Positions 48,155 through 57,575 of a DNA stretch of 64,000 nt are shown here, in pieces. The translations under genes and the position numbers were made by a program. The first letter of the stretch is position 1, and each line of letters opens with the position of its first letter. This DNA comes from Hyphomicrobiales bacterium (lineage in GTDB: Bacteria; Pseudomonadota; Alphaproteobacteria; Rhizobiales; Rhizobiaceae), in assembly GCA_900471485.1 (NCBI GenBank), contig UCEU01000011.1, forward strand, positions 124,001 through 188,000, given 5' to 3'. The notes beneath the pieces are model-generated. The model made no database searches. It saw nothing but the letters and a program-made list of their open reading frames with translations, and was not told where the DNA came from.

Positions 48155-48364
48155 ATGACCAGCGTCATCGAACATACCCTCGGCACCCGCAAGGTTCTGC
48201 GCGGGCGCGCATACGAACTCGCCGAGTTCACCCGCCGATACCGCCTCGACGATGAAGAGGCCAAGCGCCTCTATGACAAGTTCGGGCCGTCCGCCACGGA
48301 ACTCGATCTTCTGATGGCCGCTAAGCGTCGCCAGCCGGTGACTTTGGAGGTCGTCGTGTCCTGA
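48155..48364 (+). CDS. Small hypothetical protein (69 aa)
   Basis: A 69-residue soluble protein starting MTSVIEHTLGTRKVLRGRAY, with an AAGGAG ribosome binding site 8 bases before the ATG. The central part RYRLDDEEAKRLYDKFGPSA is rich in charged residues and looks like two or three helices. Codon use matches the neighbouring genes. It is followed by a long-loop hairpin at 48392-48432. I do not recognise a characterised family. Confidence 0.7.
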   Translation: MTSVIEHTLGTRKVLRGRAYELAEFTRRYRLDDEEAKRLYDKFGPSATELDLLMAAKRRQPVTLEVVVS

Positions 48365-48391
48365 CGCGTTTGTCAATGCGCCGTATTTAAG

Positions 48392-48432
48392 TGCCCGGAG
48401 CCTTGCTGAACAAGCGATTGCGGCGCCGGGCA
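48392..48432 (+). terminator. Possible long-loop terminator
   Basis: TGCCCGG and CCGGGCA pair across a 27-base interval that itself contains a CAA-GCGA-TTG mini-hairpin, followed by TTTGTTTT. It lies 28 bases after the small hypothetical gene. Confidence 0.5.
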
Positions 48433-48510
48433 TTTGTTTTCGATCTGATAAAGTTAGCTGTCTAAGCTCGTTCACTGTCGTCGGCTAAGCCACACGGTGG
48501 CTGAGCCTTG

Positions 48511-48717
48511 TCAGTGCGCGGTCGCCTTGCGATTGGCGAGAAGCAGGATGTAATCGTCGGCTGCGTCGGCAATCGCCATCGCGACCTCCGCGGGCGCCCA
48601 TCCGTTCTGCTGCGCATCCTTGATGATCTGGTGAAGTGCCGGCTCCACTTCTGCGCGGCAGTCCAGCAAGCGTTGGTCGTGAGTTGCGTCACTGCGAACC
48701 GACTGAAGATTGATCAT
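48511..48717 (-). CDS. Small hypothetical protein (68 aa)
   Basis: A 68-residue protein beginning MINLQSVRSDATHDQRLLDC. A GAGGGG ribosome binding site lies before the ATG at 48717. The body HQIIKDAQQNGWAPAEVAMA followed by IADAADDYILLLANRKA looks like a compact three-helix domain without membrane segments. Third-position base use is like that of the surrounding genes. It converges on the 69-residue gene. No family recognised. Confidence 0.65.
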   Translation of the reverse strand: MINLQSVRSDATHDQRLLDCRAEVEPALHQIIKDAQQNGWAPAEVAMAIADAADDYILLLANRKATAH

Positions 48718-49389
48718 GGCAGGTTCCCCTCATTTGCAGGCTGCTACCATGACATAGATTGCAGGTTGAGCAAGCGATTGCTGAAAGAAAAGCTAATTTT
48801 TGCCATAAATGATGTTTTTTAACGACACCCGGATGGCAAAAACGGCCTTTTCCTTAGCCTGTTCATCACAAGTCGGTGATATAAAATATGAGTTTTTCTC
48901 GGAATTTGGCGGCGATCGCCATTTTTCTCTCGGCGCAATAGTCGTCTGGCGACTGCGGATTGGTATTACTATTGTGTGCCTGCTGACGTTTGCGATTGCT
49001 AAATTGGTATTATTTTTGGCAATCCCCGACAATTGTTTCTTTTTCCGCTTGTGCTCATAAAAGGTGCGCCTCTGCTCCATCAAGAGCCCCATTTTGGGGC
49101 CGTAGCGGTGTGGTCGCTGTATCAGTCCCCCCACCTCATTCTGGTCGCGACACGACGCTATGTCGAATTTTCGCTAGGCAGTCCTCTACAGGTTGTATTT
49201 CTGTCTTGGGTTGAATGCGCTTGATGAGACCTCCTCGTTACCTTGCCGAGCGACGCGGCTCACCTATCTCCTTATTGGGACGAAGCCGGATTGCCCGATG
49301 TCGCGCCTATTCGCGAACGGGTGCCGCTGATGTCCGTCATTGAAGTCATCTCTATCGTTCACTTCGCTATTTCCCGGAAGGAAGATCAT
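48718..49389. other. Low-G+C intergenic stretch without a convincing gene
   Basis: This 672-base interval is distinctly richer in A+T than the rest of the window between about 48740 and 49240. Open frames of 60-113 codons exist on both strands, but they overlap each other, lack ribosome binding sites and lack the codon bias of the neighbourhood, so I call no gene. The hairpin GCAA-GCGA-TTGC at 48771-48782 repeats a sequence also found at 48409-48422. The right part should hold the promoter for the GlsB-like gene. Confidence 0.6.
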
Positions 49390-49644
49390 ATGGAAGACGC
49401 AGGCGTGGGTTGGATCGCCGCCATAATCATCGGCGGTTTCGCCGGTTGGCTGGCGGAAAAGTTCATGAACAGCAACATGGGGCTGATCATGAACATCATT
49501 CTTGGCATCGTTGGAGCTATCGTTGCCAATGCCATACTGTCGGCTCTCGGTCTGACGCTCGGCGCCGGCTGGCTTGCCTATCTGATCGCCGGCTTCATCG
49601 GCGCGTGCATCCTGATCGCCGTCGGCAGGATCATACGGCGCTGA
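49390..49644 (+). CDS. GlsB/YeaQ/YmgE family stress-response membrane protein
   Basis: An 84-residue very hydrophobic protein of the transglycosylase-associated (GlsB/YeaQ) family with three membrane segments: IAAIIIGGFAGWLAEKFM, GLIMNIILGIVGAIVANAIL and LAYLIAGFIGACILIAVGRI. It ends with a basic tail IIRR. The ATG at 49390 has GGAAGGAAG upstream and matches family size; longer upstream frames are not family-like. Members are often induced by general stress, though their biochemical role is unknown. A strong terminator follows. Confidence 0.87.
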   Translation: MEDAGVGWIAAIIIGGFAGWLAEKFMNSNMGLIMNIILGIVGAIVANAILSALGLTLGAGWLAYLIAGFIGACILIAVGRIIRR

Positions 49645-49658
49645 TGCCTCAGCATAAA

Positions 49659-49694
49659 GAAAGGGACCGTTCGCCATCGCGATCGGTCCCTTTC
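49659..49694. terminator. Bidirectional terminator
   Basis: An 11-bp perfect stem GAAAGGGACCG / CGGTCCCTTTC with a 14-base loop lies between the convergent GlsB-like and DUF883-like genes. Confidence 0.75.
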
Positions 49695-49712
49695 TGATTC
49701 TTGGGGTGTTGA

Positions 49713-49994
49713 CTATCGGCGGCTAATAAGGCCGAAAAGATAGGCAACCCCGGCGGTGACGGCGAGCGCGAAGATCGGCTCTTCGCGCACCTTGTCGCGC
49801 ACCCGCTCAGTCATGACCGAGGCTTCATCGGCGACAGCGGTCTTGGCGCCCTGCCCCAGAGCGACGACGCTTTCCGAAAGCCGTGCGAGATCCTCGCGCA
49901 GGGCTGCGACCTGTGCGGAGAGATCATCTGCAGCAATGTCCGCCTTGACCCGCGCGGTTGTGGACTGGGCGGAGGCGGTTTTCATGTCGGCCAT
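49713..49994 (-). CDS. Small C-tail-anchored protein, DUF883/ElaB-like
   Basis: A 93-residue protein with a long amphipathic, probably coiled-coil region (LSAQVAALREDLARLSESVV) and one C-terminal membrane span (PIFALAVTAGVAYLFGLISR). This is the layout of DUF883/ElaB/YqjD proteins, some of which tether ribosomes to the membrane in stationary phase in E. coli. The start at 49994 is preceded by GAGGAG. It is convergent with the GlsB-like stress gene and divergent from ppiD. Family assignment is by layout more than by strong motifs. Confidence 0.75.
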   Translation of the reverse strand: MADMKTASAQSTTARVKADIAADDLSAQVAALREDLARLSESVVALGQGAKTAVADEASVMTERVRDKVREEPIFALAVTAGVAYLFGLISRR

Positions 49995-50212
49995 TGTTAG
50001 CTCCTCTTTTTCCGGATGTGGCACAACGATATTACCCTCAGAAAGGTTCCGGTCGGCGGCGTCTTTTGTGGTGCGGACCGGCCCGCGAATAGCTCCCGGT
50101 ATAGCGCAGATGTTTTCGTGCGATAACCCTTCATTTCCTGCCGGCTTTGCTCTAAGGAACGTCAAATGCTTTGCCCGCGAACGGGCGAAAAGAATGCGAG
50201 GTTTGCGTTTCG

Positions 50213-52105
50213 ATGTTCGATCTTCTGCGTAAAGCTGCCCACACCTGGGCCGCCAAGCTCCTGATGCTTCTTTTGGTTGCCTCCTTCGGCATATGGGGCG
50301 TGTCCCACTCGCTGCTGACAGGCAGCAGCAGCACGACCGTGGTTTCGGTGGGCGACCAGAAGGTGGATGTCGATGAGTTCCGCCTCGCCTATCAGCGCCA
50401 GGTCGCGAATGTGAGCCAGCAGTTCGGCATGCGCCTGACGCCCGAACAGGCCCGCGCCTTCGGCGTCGAACAGCAGGTTCTGTCGCAGCTCGTCGCCGGC
50501 GCTTCGCTGGACCAGCTAGCCGACGACATGGGCCTCGGCCTTTCTCAGGATCGTCTCGCCCAGCTGATCGGCGATGATCCGGCGTTCAAGGCCGTGAACG
50601 GCCAGTTCGACCGCAATCTCTTCACCTCGCGTCTGCGCAATGCCGGCATCCGCGAGGACGACTACATCAAGGAACGCAGCAAGGTCGCGGTCCGCAGCCA
50701 GATCGTCGATGCGATCTCCAACGGCTTCACGCCACCGAAGGCGCTCGTCGATGCCCTCAAGCTCTATGGCCAGGAAAGCCGCGGGATCGATTACCTGCTG
50801 TTGACCAACGCCAATATCGAGCCGATCAAGGCACCGGCCGACGACGTGCTCTCCAAGTGGTTCGAAGGCGCAAAGCCTCGCTACCGCGCCCCCGAATATC
50901 GCAAGTTCACCTATCTGAAGCTCCAGCCGGAAGACATCGCCGATGCGGCCTCCGTCACCGACGAGCAGATTCGGGAAGATTTCGACAAGCGCAAGGACGC
51001 CTATCGTACGCCGGAAGCCCGTACCGTCGAGCAGCTGACCTTCCAGAACAAGGATCTCGCCAACGCGGCCGCTGCCGCGCTGAAGACCGGCACCACCTTC
51101 GACCAGCTGATCACCGATCAGGGCAAGACCGCCAGCGATGTCCTCCTCGGCGAATTCACCAAGGACAAGGTTCCCGATCAGGCCGTCGCCGACGCCGCCT
51201 TCGCCGTCAGCCGCAATGGCGGCACGTCGCCGGTCGTTGATGGCTCCTTCGGCCCTGTCATCCTGCGCATCTCAAACATCAAGCCGGAGACCACCAAGAC
51301 CTTCGACGAGGTCAAGGAAGACATCCGCAAGCAGCTGGCTGTCGCCAATGCCTCGCAGGAAATGATCAATGTCCACGACCAGATCGAGGATATGCGCAGC
51401 TCCGGCTCGACTCTCGAGCAGATCGCCACGCAACTGAAGCTCAAGGCCGTCGTCATCGATGCGATCGACCAGAGTGGCCTCGACAAGGGCGGCAACGAGG
51501 TCAAGGACATCCCGGCCAAGCAGCAGGTTCTGAGCGCCGTGTTCAGCACCGAGGCCGGCATGTCGCCGCCGTCGCTTTCTGTCGGCACCGACGGCTATCT
51601 CTGGTTCGACGTCAACGATGTCATCGCCACCCGCGACCGCCCGCTCGAGGAAGTCAAGGACAAGGCCGTGGCCGACTGGACGGCTGAGCAGCAGAAGGTC
51701 GAGCTTGCCAAGAAGGCCGACGAGCTGAAGCAGCAGGCCCAGAAGGGCACGTCGCTTGCCGATATCGCCGCCCCGCTCGGCATTACCGTTGAGACCAAGA
51801 GCGGCATCGTTCGCGGTCTTGATGACGCGGTTCTCGGCGCCGGCGGCGTGCGCGCCGCCTTCACCGGCCCGATGGACACGGTCGCCACCGCGATCGGCGC
51901 CGACCCGACCACGCAGATCCTGCTGAAGGTCACGGAAGTGAACACCGAGCCGACTGGCGATGTGCTCAACAATCAGGACCAGCAGATCGCCTCGCTCGCC
52001 AATGCGGCAGGTGATGACATTCTCGATCAGATGGTCAACATGCTGCAGACGCAGTATGGCGCGTCGATCAATCAGGCGCTCGCCGAGCAGGCGGCGGTTC
52101 GTTAA
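50213..52105 (+). CDS. ppiD: PpiD-like membrane-anchored peptidyl-prolyl isomerase
   Basis: A 630-residue periplasmic folding factor anchored by one N-terminal span (LLMLLLVASFGIWGVSHSLL). It has a SurA_N-like chaperone region (DVDEFRLAYQRQVANVSQQF; FGVEQQVLSQLVAGASLDQL). A parvulin-type domain lies around residues 240-370 (RTVEQLTFQNKDLANAAAAA). The parvulin part looks divergent and may lack activity, as in E. coli PpiD. ATG at 50213 gives the proper membrane anchor. It lies 15 bases upstream of trpD, the start of a conserved rhizobial gene string. Confidence 0.9.
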   Translation: MFDLLRKAAHTWAAKLLMLLLVASFGIWGVSHSLLTGSSSTTVVSVGDQKVDVDEFRLAYQRQVANVSQQFGMRLTPEQARAFGVEQQVLSQLVAGASLDQLADDMGLGLSQDRLAQLIGDDPAFKAVNGQFDRNLFTSRLRNAGIREDDYIKERSKVAVRSQIVDAISNGFTPPKALVDALKLYGQESRGIDYLLLTNANIEPIKAPADDVLSKWFEGAKPRYRAPEYRKFTYLKLQPEDIADAASVTDEQIREDFDKRKDAYRTPEARTVEQLTFQNKDLANAAAAALKTGTTFDQLITDQGKTASDVLLGEFTKDKVPDQAVADAAFAVSRNGGTSPVVDGSFGPVILRISNIKPETTKTFDEVKEDIRKQLAVANASQEMINVHDQIEDMRSSGSTLEQIATQLKLKAVVIDAIDQSGLDKGGNEVKDIPAKQQVLSAVFSTEAGMSPPSLSVGTDGYLWFDVNDVIATRDRPLEEVKDKAVADWTAEQQKVELAKKADELKQQAQKGTSLADIAAPLGITVETKSGIVRGLDDAVLGAGGVRAAFTGPMDTVATAIGADPTTQILLKVTEVNTEPTGDVLNNQDQQIASLANAAGDDILDQMVNMLQTQYGASINQALAEQAAVR

Positions 52106-52120
52106 GGGGAGCGACAACGC

Positions 52121-53137
52121 ATGACCGATCTGAAGCCGCTTTTGGCGAAGGCCGCGAGCCGCGAGCCCCTGACGCGTGACGAGGCCCGCCAGGCCTTCGA
52201 TATCCTGATGTCCGGCCAGGCCACCCCTTCGCAGATTGGCGGCTTCCTGATGGCATTGCGCGTGCGTGGCGAAACCGTCGACGAGATCGTCGGCGCCGTC
52301 ACCACGATGCGCTCCAAGATGCTGACCGTGGAAGCGCCTGCCGATGCGATCGACATCGTCGGCACCGGCGGCGATGCGAGCGGCACCTACAACATCTCGA
52401 CGCTGGCGGCCCTGATCGTCGCCGGCGCCGGCGTTCCGGTCGCCAAGCACGGCAACCGGGCGCTCAGCTCGAAATCCGGCGCGGCCGACAGCCTCGCCGC
52501 CCTCGGCGTCAACCTCGAGGTCACGCCCGAGACCATCTCCCGCTGCATCCGCGAGGCCGGCGTCGGCTTCATGTTCGCGCAGCAGCACCATTCCGCCATG
52601 CGCCACGTCGGCCCGACCCGCGTCGAGCTCGGCACTCGCACGATCTTCAACGTGCTCGGCCCGCTCTCCAATCCGGCCGGCGTCCGCCGCCAGCTGCTAG
52701 GCGTCTATTCCCCGCAGCTGGTCATGCCGATCGCCGAGGTGATGCGTGACCTGGGCTCGGAAAGCGTCTGGGTCGTCCATGGCAGCGGTCTCGACGAGAT
52801 CACCACGACGGGCACCACCGATGTTGCAGCGCTCGAAAATGGCCAGATCCGCACCTTCCAGCTCTCGCCCGCCGATTTCGGCGTCGATGCGGTGCAACTC
52901 GAAGCCATCAAGGGCGGCGACGGCGTCGTCAATGCCGCAGCACTCCGTGACGTCTTGAGCGGCGCCCGCAACGCTTATCGCGACATCGCGCTAGCCAATG
53001 CCGCGGCATCGCTTGTCATCGCCGGCAAGGCCGAAACCATTCGCGACGGCATGCGTCTTGCCGCCCAGTCGCTCGACAGCGGCGCCACCGCCGCGGCGCT
53101 CGACAAACTCGTCGCCGTGTCCAACGATATCGACTAG
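52121..53137 (+). CDS. trpD: Anthranilate phosphoribosyltransferase
   Basis: TrpD joins anthranilate and PRPP to N-(5'-phosphoribosyl)anthranilate, the second step of tryptophan synthesis. The 338-residue product shows the PRPP-binding [34 protein letters not shown], and [20 protein letters not shown] motifs. ATG at 52121 follows GGGGAG. It lies 9 bases before trpC; trpE is not in the window, consistent with the split trp organisation of rhizobia. There is no fused glutamine amidotransferase domain. Confidence 0.97.
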   Translation: MTDLKPLLAKAASREPLTRDEARQAFDILMSGQATPSQIGGFLMALRVRGETVDEIVGAVTTMRSKMLTVEAPADAIDIVGTGGDASGTYNISTLAALIVAGAGVPVAKHGNRALSSKSGAADSLAALGVNLEVTPETISRCIREAGVGFMFAQQHHSAMRHVGPTRVELGTRTIFNVLGPLSNPAGVRRQLLGVYSPQLVMPIAEVMRDLGSESVWVVHGSGLDEITTTGTTDVAALENGQIRTFQLSPADFGVDAVQLEAIKGGDGVVNAAALRDVLSGARNAYRDIALANAAASLVIAGKAETIRDGMRLAAQSLDSGATAAALDKLVAVSNDID

Positions 53138-53146
53138 AATGAAGCC

Positions 53147-53959
53147 ATGACCGACATCCTGAAGAAGATCGAACTCTACAAGCGCGAAGAGATCGCCGCC
53201 GCCAAGGCCAGCGTCTCGCTTGCGGATCTGAAGGCCATGCAGGCCGATCAGTCGGCACCGCGCGGCTTTCACAAGGCGCTGGTTGCCAAGCGTGATGCCG
53301 GACAGGTCGGCCTGATTGCCGAGATCAAGAAGGCAAGCCCGTCCAAGGGCCTGATCCGCCCGGATTTCGATCCGCCTTCGCTGGCCAAGGCCTATGAACT
53401 CGGCGGAGCAGCCTGCCTGTCGGTGCTGACCGATACGCCGAGCTTCCAGGGGGCGCCGGAGTTTCTCACCGCCGCCCGCGCTGCCTGCTCGCTGCCGGCG
53501 CTGCGCAAGGATTTCATGTTCGACACCTACCAGGTCCAGGAAGCCCGCGCCTGGGGCGCCGATTGCATCCTGCTGATCATGGCGTCGCTCACCGACGACG
53601 AGGCCGAACGCCTGCAGGACGAGGCTCTCGGTCTCGGCATGGACGTTCTGGTCGAGGTGCACGACGCGGAAGAGACCGAGCGGGCACTGAAGCTTTCATC
53701 GCCGATGATCGGCATCAACAACCGCAACCTGCGTACGTTCGAGGTCAGCCTGACGGTCAGCGAAACGCTGTCGGCCATGGTTCCGGCCGATCGCCTGCTG
53801 GTCGGCGAAAGCGGTATCTTCACCAATGCCGACTGCAAGCGCCTCCAGGCGTCGGGCATCAACACCTTCCTCGTCGGCGAAAGCCTGATGCGCAAGGATG
53901 ACGTGACCGCTGCCACCAAGGCGATTCTCTTCGGCGAAGCCGCCCTGGCGGCCGAGTGA
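53147..53959 (+). CDS. trpC: Indole-3-glycerol phosphate synthase
   Basis: TrpC closes the indole ring from carboxyphenylamino-deoxyribulose phosphate. The 270-residue TIM barrel has the catalytic Lys in [20 protein letters not shown]. It also shows [20 protein letters not shown] with Lys and Asp, the [14 protein letters not shown] strand and the phosphate-binding [15 protein letters not shown] / [12 protein letters not shown]. No TrpF domain is fused. It is one base away from moaC, so the trpDC-moaC-moeA genes are tightly packed. Confidence 0.97.
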   Translation: MTDILKKIELYKREEIAAAKASVSLADLKAMQADQSAPRGFHKALVAKRDAGQVGLIAEIKKASPSKGLIRPDFDPPSLAKAYELGGAACLSVLTDTPSFQGAPEFLTAARAACSLPALRKDFMFDTYQVQEARAWGADCILLIMASLTDDEAERLQDEALGLGMDVLVEVHDAEETERALKLSSPMIGINNRNLRTFEVSLTVSETLSAMVPADRLLVGESGIFTNADCKRLQASGINTFLVGESLMRKDDVTAATKAILFGEAALAAE

Positions 53960-53960
53960 C

Positions 53961-54458
53961 ATGAGCGAAAAGGCCGGCCTGACCCACATCGATGCCTCCG
54001 GCGAGGCGCACATGGTCGATGTCGGCGACAAGGCCGAGACCGTCCGCGTGGCGACCGCCGAGGGCCACGTGAAGATGGCGCCGGAAACGCTGGCGCTGAT
54101 CCGCGCCGGCGACGCCAAGAAGGGCGATGTCATCGGCACCGCCCGCCTCGCCGGCATCATGGCCGCGAAGCAGACCAGCAATCTCATTCCGCTCTGCCAT
54201 CCGCTGATGCTGACCAAGGTGTCGGTCGATATCGAGGAAGACGGCGCCCTGCCCGGCCTGCGCGTCACGGCCACCGCCAAGCTCACGGGAAAGACCGGCG
54301 TCGAGATGGAGGCGCTGACGGCTGTCTCCGTCGCCTGCCTGACGATCTACGACATGGCCAAGGCGGCGGACAAGGCGATGGAAATCGGCGGCGTCAGGCT
54401 GCTTGCGAAGTCGGGCGGCAAGTCTGGCGATTTCCGCCACCCGGAGCATCGCAAATGA
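53961..54458 (+). CDS. moaC: Cyclic pyranopterin monophosphate synthase
   Basis: MoaC converts the MoaA product (3',8-cyclo-7,8-dihydro-GTP) to cyclic pyranopterin monophosphate in molybdenum cofactor synthesis. The 165-residue product has the family start [20 protein letters not shown] and the conserved [38 protein letters not shown] and the Asp-Met-(Ala)-Lys segment [14 protein letters not shown] carry catalytic residues. It overlaps moeA by four bases (ATGA) and follows trpC by one base. Confidence 0.96.
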   Translation: MSEKAGLTHIDASGEAHMVDVGDKAETVRVATAEGHVKMAPETLALIRAGDAKKGDVIGTARLAGIMAAKQTSNLIPLCHPLMLTKVSVDIEEDGALPGLRVTATAKLTGKTGVEMEALTAVSVACLTIYDMAKAADKAMEIGGVRLLAKSGGKSGDFRHPEHRK

Positions 54459-55693
54459 GCCTGCTGCCGGTCGCCGAGGCGCAGGAGCGCCTGTTGTCCC
54501 GTGCGCGACCGATCGCAGCAATGCAAGCCGTGCCGCTCGCTGAAGCCGAAGGTCGCGTGCTGGCCGCCGACCTCAAGGCAAGGCTGACACAGCCGCCCTT
54601 CAATTCCTCCGCCATGGATGGCTACGCGCTGCGCGGCGAGGATGCTCCTGCCCCCGGCGCCGAGCTGAAACTCATCGGGACGTCTTCGGCCGGCCACGCG
54701 TTCGATGGCAACGTGGGCAAGGGCGAGACGGTTCGCATCTTCACCGGCGCGCCGGTTCCAGAAGGCGCCGACAGCGTTCTCCTCCAGGAGGATGCGGAAA
54801 AGACGGCCGGTGGCATTCGCACCACCTTCCCAATTCGCCCCGGCCAACACATCCGCCCACGCGGGCAGGATTTCGTTGAAGGCGAAGCCGTGCTCAAAAC
54901 CGGCACGGTGATCGATTTCTCCCGGCTTACGGTCGCCGCCGGCATGAACCACGCCACGCTCGACGTCCTGCGCAAGCCAGTTGTGGCGCTGCTTGCCACC
55001 GGCGACGAGCTGTTGCCGCCGGGAAGCAACCCAGCACCGGCGCAGATCATAGCCTCCAGCACCTTCGGCATCGCCGCACTTGCCCGCAAGGCCGGCGCCG
55101 ACGTGCTCGATCTCGGCATCGTGCCCGATGATACCGATGCGATAACCGCCGCCGTGGAGCAGGCCCGAAAAGCTGATGTCGATGTGATCGTCACGCTCGG
55201 CGGTGCCTCCGTCGGAGATCACGATCTCGTCCAGGCGACGCTTCTGCGCGCCGGCATGCAGCTCGATTTCTGGCGGATCGCCATGCGCCCTGGAAAGCCG
55301 CTGATGGTCGGCAGCCTGGGGAATACGCATGTGCTCGGCCTGCCCGGCAATCCCGTCTCCAGCCTCGTCTGCGGACTGCTGTTCCTCGAACCGCTGATCC
55401 GCCGGCTTGCCTCCCTGCCCGCCGTGGATCGGATCACGACTGTCGAAGCGGCAACGACGCTCAAGGCCAACGATCAGCGCCAGGATTATGTCCGCGCGCG
55501 TCTTATGCGTTCGGCCAGCGGCAGACTGACGGCGGAGCCCTTCGGCAAGCAGGATTCGTCGATGATGAAAACCTTCGCCAACGCCGACTGCCTGATCATC
55601 CGGCCGCCCCATGCGCCGGAGCTTGCGGCGGGCAGTGCTTGCCCTGTCATGCTCATCCGCCCAGACCTGCTTGGTACGCAAGCGGACGCTTAG
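54455..55693 (+). CDS. moeA: Molybdopterin molybdenumtransferase
   Basis: MoeA inserts molybdenum into adenylated molybdopterin, the last common step of cofactor synthesis. The 412-residue product has the SSAMDGYAL segment near the N terminus, the MoaB/Mog-like domain with [15 protein letters not shown], and [20 protein letters not shown]. The C-terminal beta-barrel domain IV is also present. Translation is coupled to moaC by an ATGA overlap. In several rhizobia lexA follows moeA; here a diguanylate cyclase gene follows. Confidence 0.96.
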   Translation: MSLLPVAEAQERLLSRARPIAAMQAVPLAEAEGRVLAADLKARLTQPPFNSSAMDGYALRGEDAPAPGAELKLIGTSSAGHAFDGNVGKGETVRIFTGAPVPEGADSVLLQEDAEKTAGGIRTTFPIRPGQHIRPRGQDFVEGEAVLKTGTVIDFSRLTVAAGMNHATLDVLRKPVVALLATGDELLPPGSNPAPAQIIASSTFGIAALARKAGADVLDLGIVPDDTDAITAAVEQARKADVDVIVTLGGASVGDHDLVQATLLRAGMQLDFWRIAMRPGKPLMVGSLGNTHVLGLPGNPVSSLVCGLLFLEPLIRRLASLPAVDRITTVEAATTLKANDQRQDYVRARLMRSASGRLTAEPFGKQDSSMMKTFANADCLIIRPPHAPELAAGSACPVMLIRPDLLGTQADA

Positions 55694-55797
55694 GCTGGCG
55701 GTAACGGTTTGGTAAATTCTGCCCTGGGCTGTTGGTTTCGATTTGTTCACCAATATATGCGACCAATTCTTATCTCAGTCCGCTAGGGAATGAAGAC

Positions 55798-57054
55798 GTG
55801 GCAGTAGTGAAGGCATTCGGGAAGTCGTCGGAAGACGCGAAAAAGCGGGAAATGGAGCGCCTCGCGGCGCTTGAACAGCTGGATCTTCTCGATACCCCTC
55901 GCGACGACGGATTTGACCGAATCGTCCGCCTGATCAAACAGATTTTCACCGTCGACATCGGTCTCGTAACGCTGATCGATGCGCATCGCCAATGGTACAA
56001 GGCCTGCTCGGGCCTTTCGAACGAGGAAGTACCGCGCGAGGATACTTTCTGCCGCTACGTGGTGGATTACGAAGAGGCGATGGTCGTCCAGGACGCCACC
56101 AAGGATCAGCGCTTCGCCCAGCATCCGGCTGTCACGGGCGAGAACCATGTGCGCTTCTATGCCGGCGTTCCCCTGAATACCAAGGACGGGCACGTCGTCG
56201 GCACCGTTTGCGCGATCGACCGGACGCCACGATCCTTCAGCGCGAAGGATCTGGGCATCCTCCAGGAACTGGCGGGCGCCGCCATGGACCGGATCGAGCT
56301 GATGCAGTCGGCAGCCACCGATAGTTTGACGGATGCGCTGACGCGGCGCGCCTTCAAACAGGAGGCCGACCAGCTGATCTCCCTGGCGCTCCGGCACCAG
56401 CACAATCTCTCCTGCATCGTGCTCGATATCGACCACTTCAAGAGTGTGAATGATACGCACGGCCACGCCGCCGGCGACCAAGTCTTGCGCACCGTTGCGG
56501 CGACCTGCAGGGCCAATCTTCGGGCCGGCGATATCTTCGGCCGTCTGGGTGGCGAGGAGTTCTGCGTCGTTCTCCCACATATAGACCGCGAAGGCGCGCT
56601 TGCCGCCGCCGAGAAGATCAGGGCCGCCATCGCTTCGAAGCCGGTGCGCGGCGACTACGGCGCCTTGAACGTGACCGCGAGCTTCGGCATCGCGTCGCTG
56701 TCGATCGTCAGCAAGGACATCGAAACGCTGATCGCGCAGGCGGATGCCGCGATGTATCACGCGAAGAACCGTGGACGGAACCAGTGCATCGCGTGGAACG
56801 CGATCCGCACCGACCACGCAACAGGCGCGCGCCGCCGCGTGCTCAAGGCCGGTTCCATCGTCTTCAACGATCGCCGCTCGACGATCGATTGCACCATCAA
56901 GTCACTGGGCGAAGACAGCGCGGGCCTCTCGGTATCCAATTCGGCTGGCATACCGGCCGAGTTCATGCTGGCGATCAAGGGAGAGGGCTTCGAAACGATG
57001 TGCCGCGTGATCGCCCAGGATCGGCAAAACATCGAGGTCGCCTTCAGGGTTTGA
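55798..57054 (+). CDS. GAF-GGDEF diguanylate cyclase with PilZ-like C-terminal domain
   Basis: A roughly 418-residue soluble signalling enzyme predicted to make cyclic di-GMP. It has a GAF sensor domain (about 30-165; FTVDIGLVTLIDAHRQWYKA), then a GGDEF domain with active site RLGGEEFCVVLP. A product-inhibition I-site RAGD lies five residues upstream of GGEEF, so feedback control is expected. The last 100 residues begin GARRRVLKAGSIVF and look like a degenerate PilZ domain, since the D/NxSxxG motif is not intact. The start is uncertain: GTG at 55798 has AGGGAATG upstream, while TTG at 55732 would add 22 residues. It stands downstream of moeA. Confidence 0.85.
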   Translation: MAVVKAFGKSSEDAKKREMERLAALEQLDLLDTPRDDGFDRIVRLIKQIFTVDIGLVTLIDAHRQWYKACSGLSNEEVPREDTFCRYVVDYEEAMVVQDATKDQRFAQHPAVTGENHVRFYAGVPLNTKDGHVVGTVCAIDRTPRSFSAKDLGILQELAGAAMDRIELMQSAATDSLTDALTRRAFKQEADQLISLALRHQHNLSCIVLDIDHFKSVNDTHGHAAGDQVLRTVAATCRANLRAGDIFGRLGGEEFCVVLPHIDREGALAAAEKIRAAIASKPVRGDYGALNVTASFGIASLSIVSKDIETLIAQADAAMYHAKNRGRNQCIAWNAIRTDHATGARRRVLKAGSIVFNDRRSTIDCTIKSLGEDSAGLSVSNSAGIPAEFMLAIKGEGFETMCRVIAQDRQNIEVAFRV

Positions 57055-57145
57055 CACTTTGCCGAGCTGCCCGTCATAGCCTGAAGACTTCGCGCGGATC
57101 GTGGCTCATGCTATCCTTCTGCCATGAGCGATGGAGCGAGGAGCC

Positions 57146-57562
57146 ATGAGGACGCCGGAACCAGTCCGTGATCGCAAGGCGATGCTGTCAGGCATGACGC
57201 CGATCCTTGCCGAGGGTAGCTTCGTCTTCTGCACCTCTAGAGACGAGCGCATCCTTGTTCGCGCACTCCCGCTTGCGCTCGCCTCTTTCCGGGAGGCGGA
57301 AGGCCTATCCTTCATCCTTGCTACGAGCACCGCCGCTGACCTCGGCCTTCCTTGCGATCTGCCGATGCGGCGCATCGTGCTCGAAGTCTATTCATCGCTG
57401 GAAGGTGTTGGGCTGACCGCCGCCGTCGCATCGGCGCTGAGCGAGGAAGGCATCCCTTGCAACATGGTGGCGGCCTACCATCACGATCATGTCTTCGTGC
57501 CCGCCGATAGGGCCGACCACGCACTCGAAATCTTGAAAGCCTTGCAGGCCAGCGCCGGTTGA
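57146..57562 (+). CDS. ACT domain-containing protein
   Basis: A 138-residue protein of the COG3602/ACT type, with likely two ACT-like regulatory folds. Visible segments are MTPILAEGSFVFCTSRDERI and LEVYSSLEGVGLTAAVASAL. They are followed by SEEGIPCNMVAAYHHDHVFV, typical of the family. Such proteins are thought to bind amino acids, but their function is not known. ATG at 57146 has a GAGGAG site five to ten bases upstream; the ATG at 57131 is the alternative. It converges on the methyltransferase gene. Confidence 0.83.
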   Translation: MRTPEPVRDRKAMLSGMTPILAEGSFVFCTSRDERILVRALPLALASFREAEGLSFILATSTAADLGLPCDLPMRRIVLEVYSSLEGVGLTAAVASALSEEGIPCNMVAAYHHDHVFVPADRADHALEILKALQASAG

Positions 57563-57575
57563 GCCAATCGCCGGC

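Noticed and set aside
48793..49134. Open frames of 83-113 codons on both strands in the low-G+C gap
   Set aside because: No ribosome binding site, no codon bias, no domain; mutually overlapping on opposite strands.
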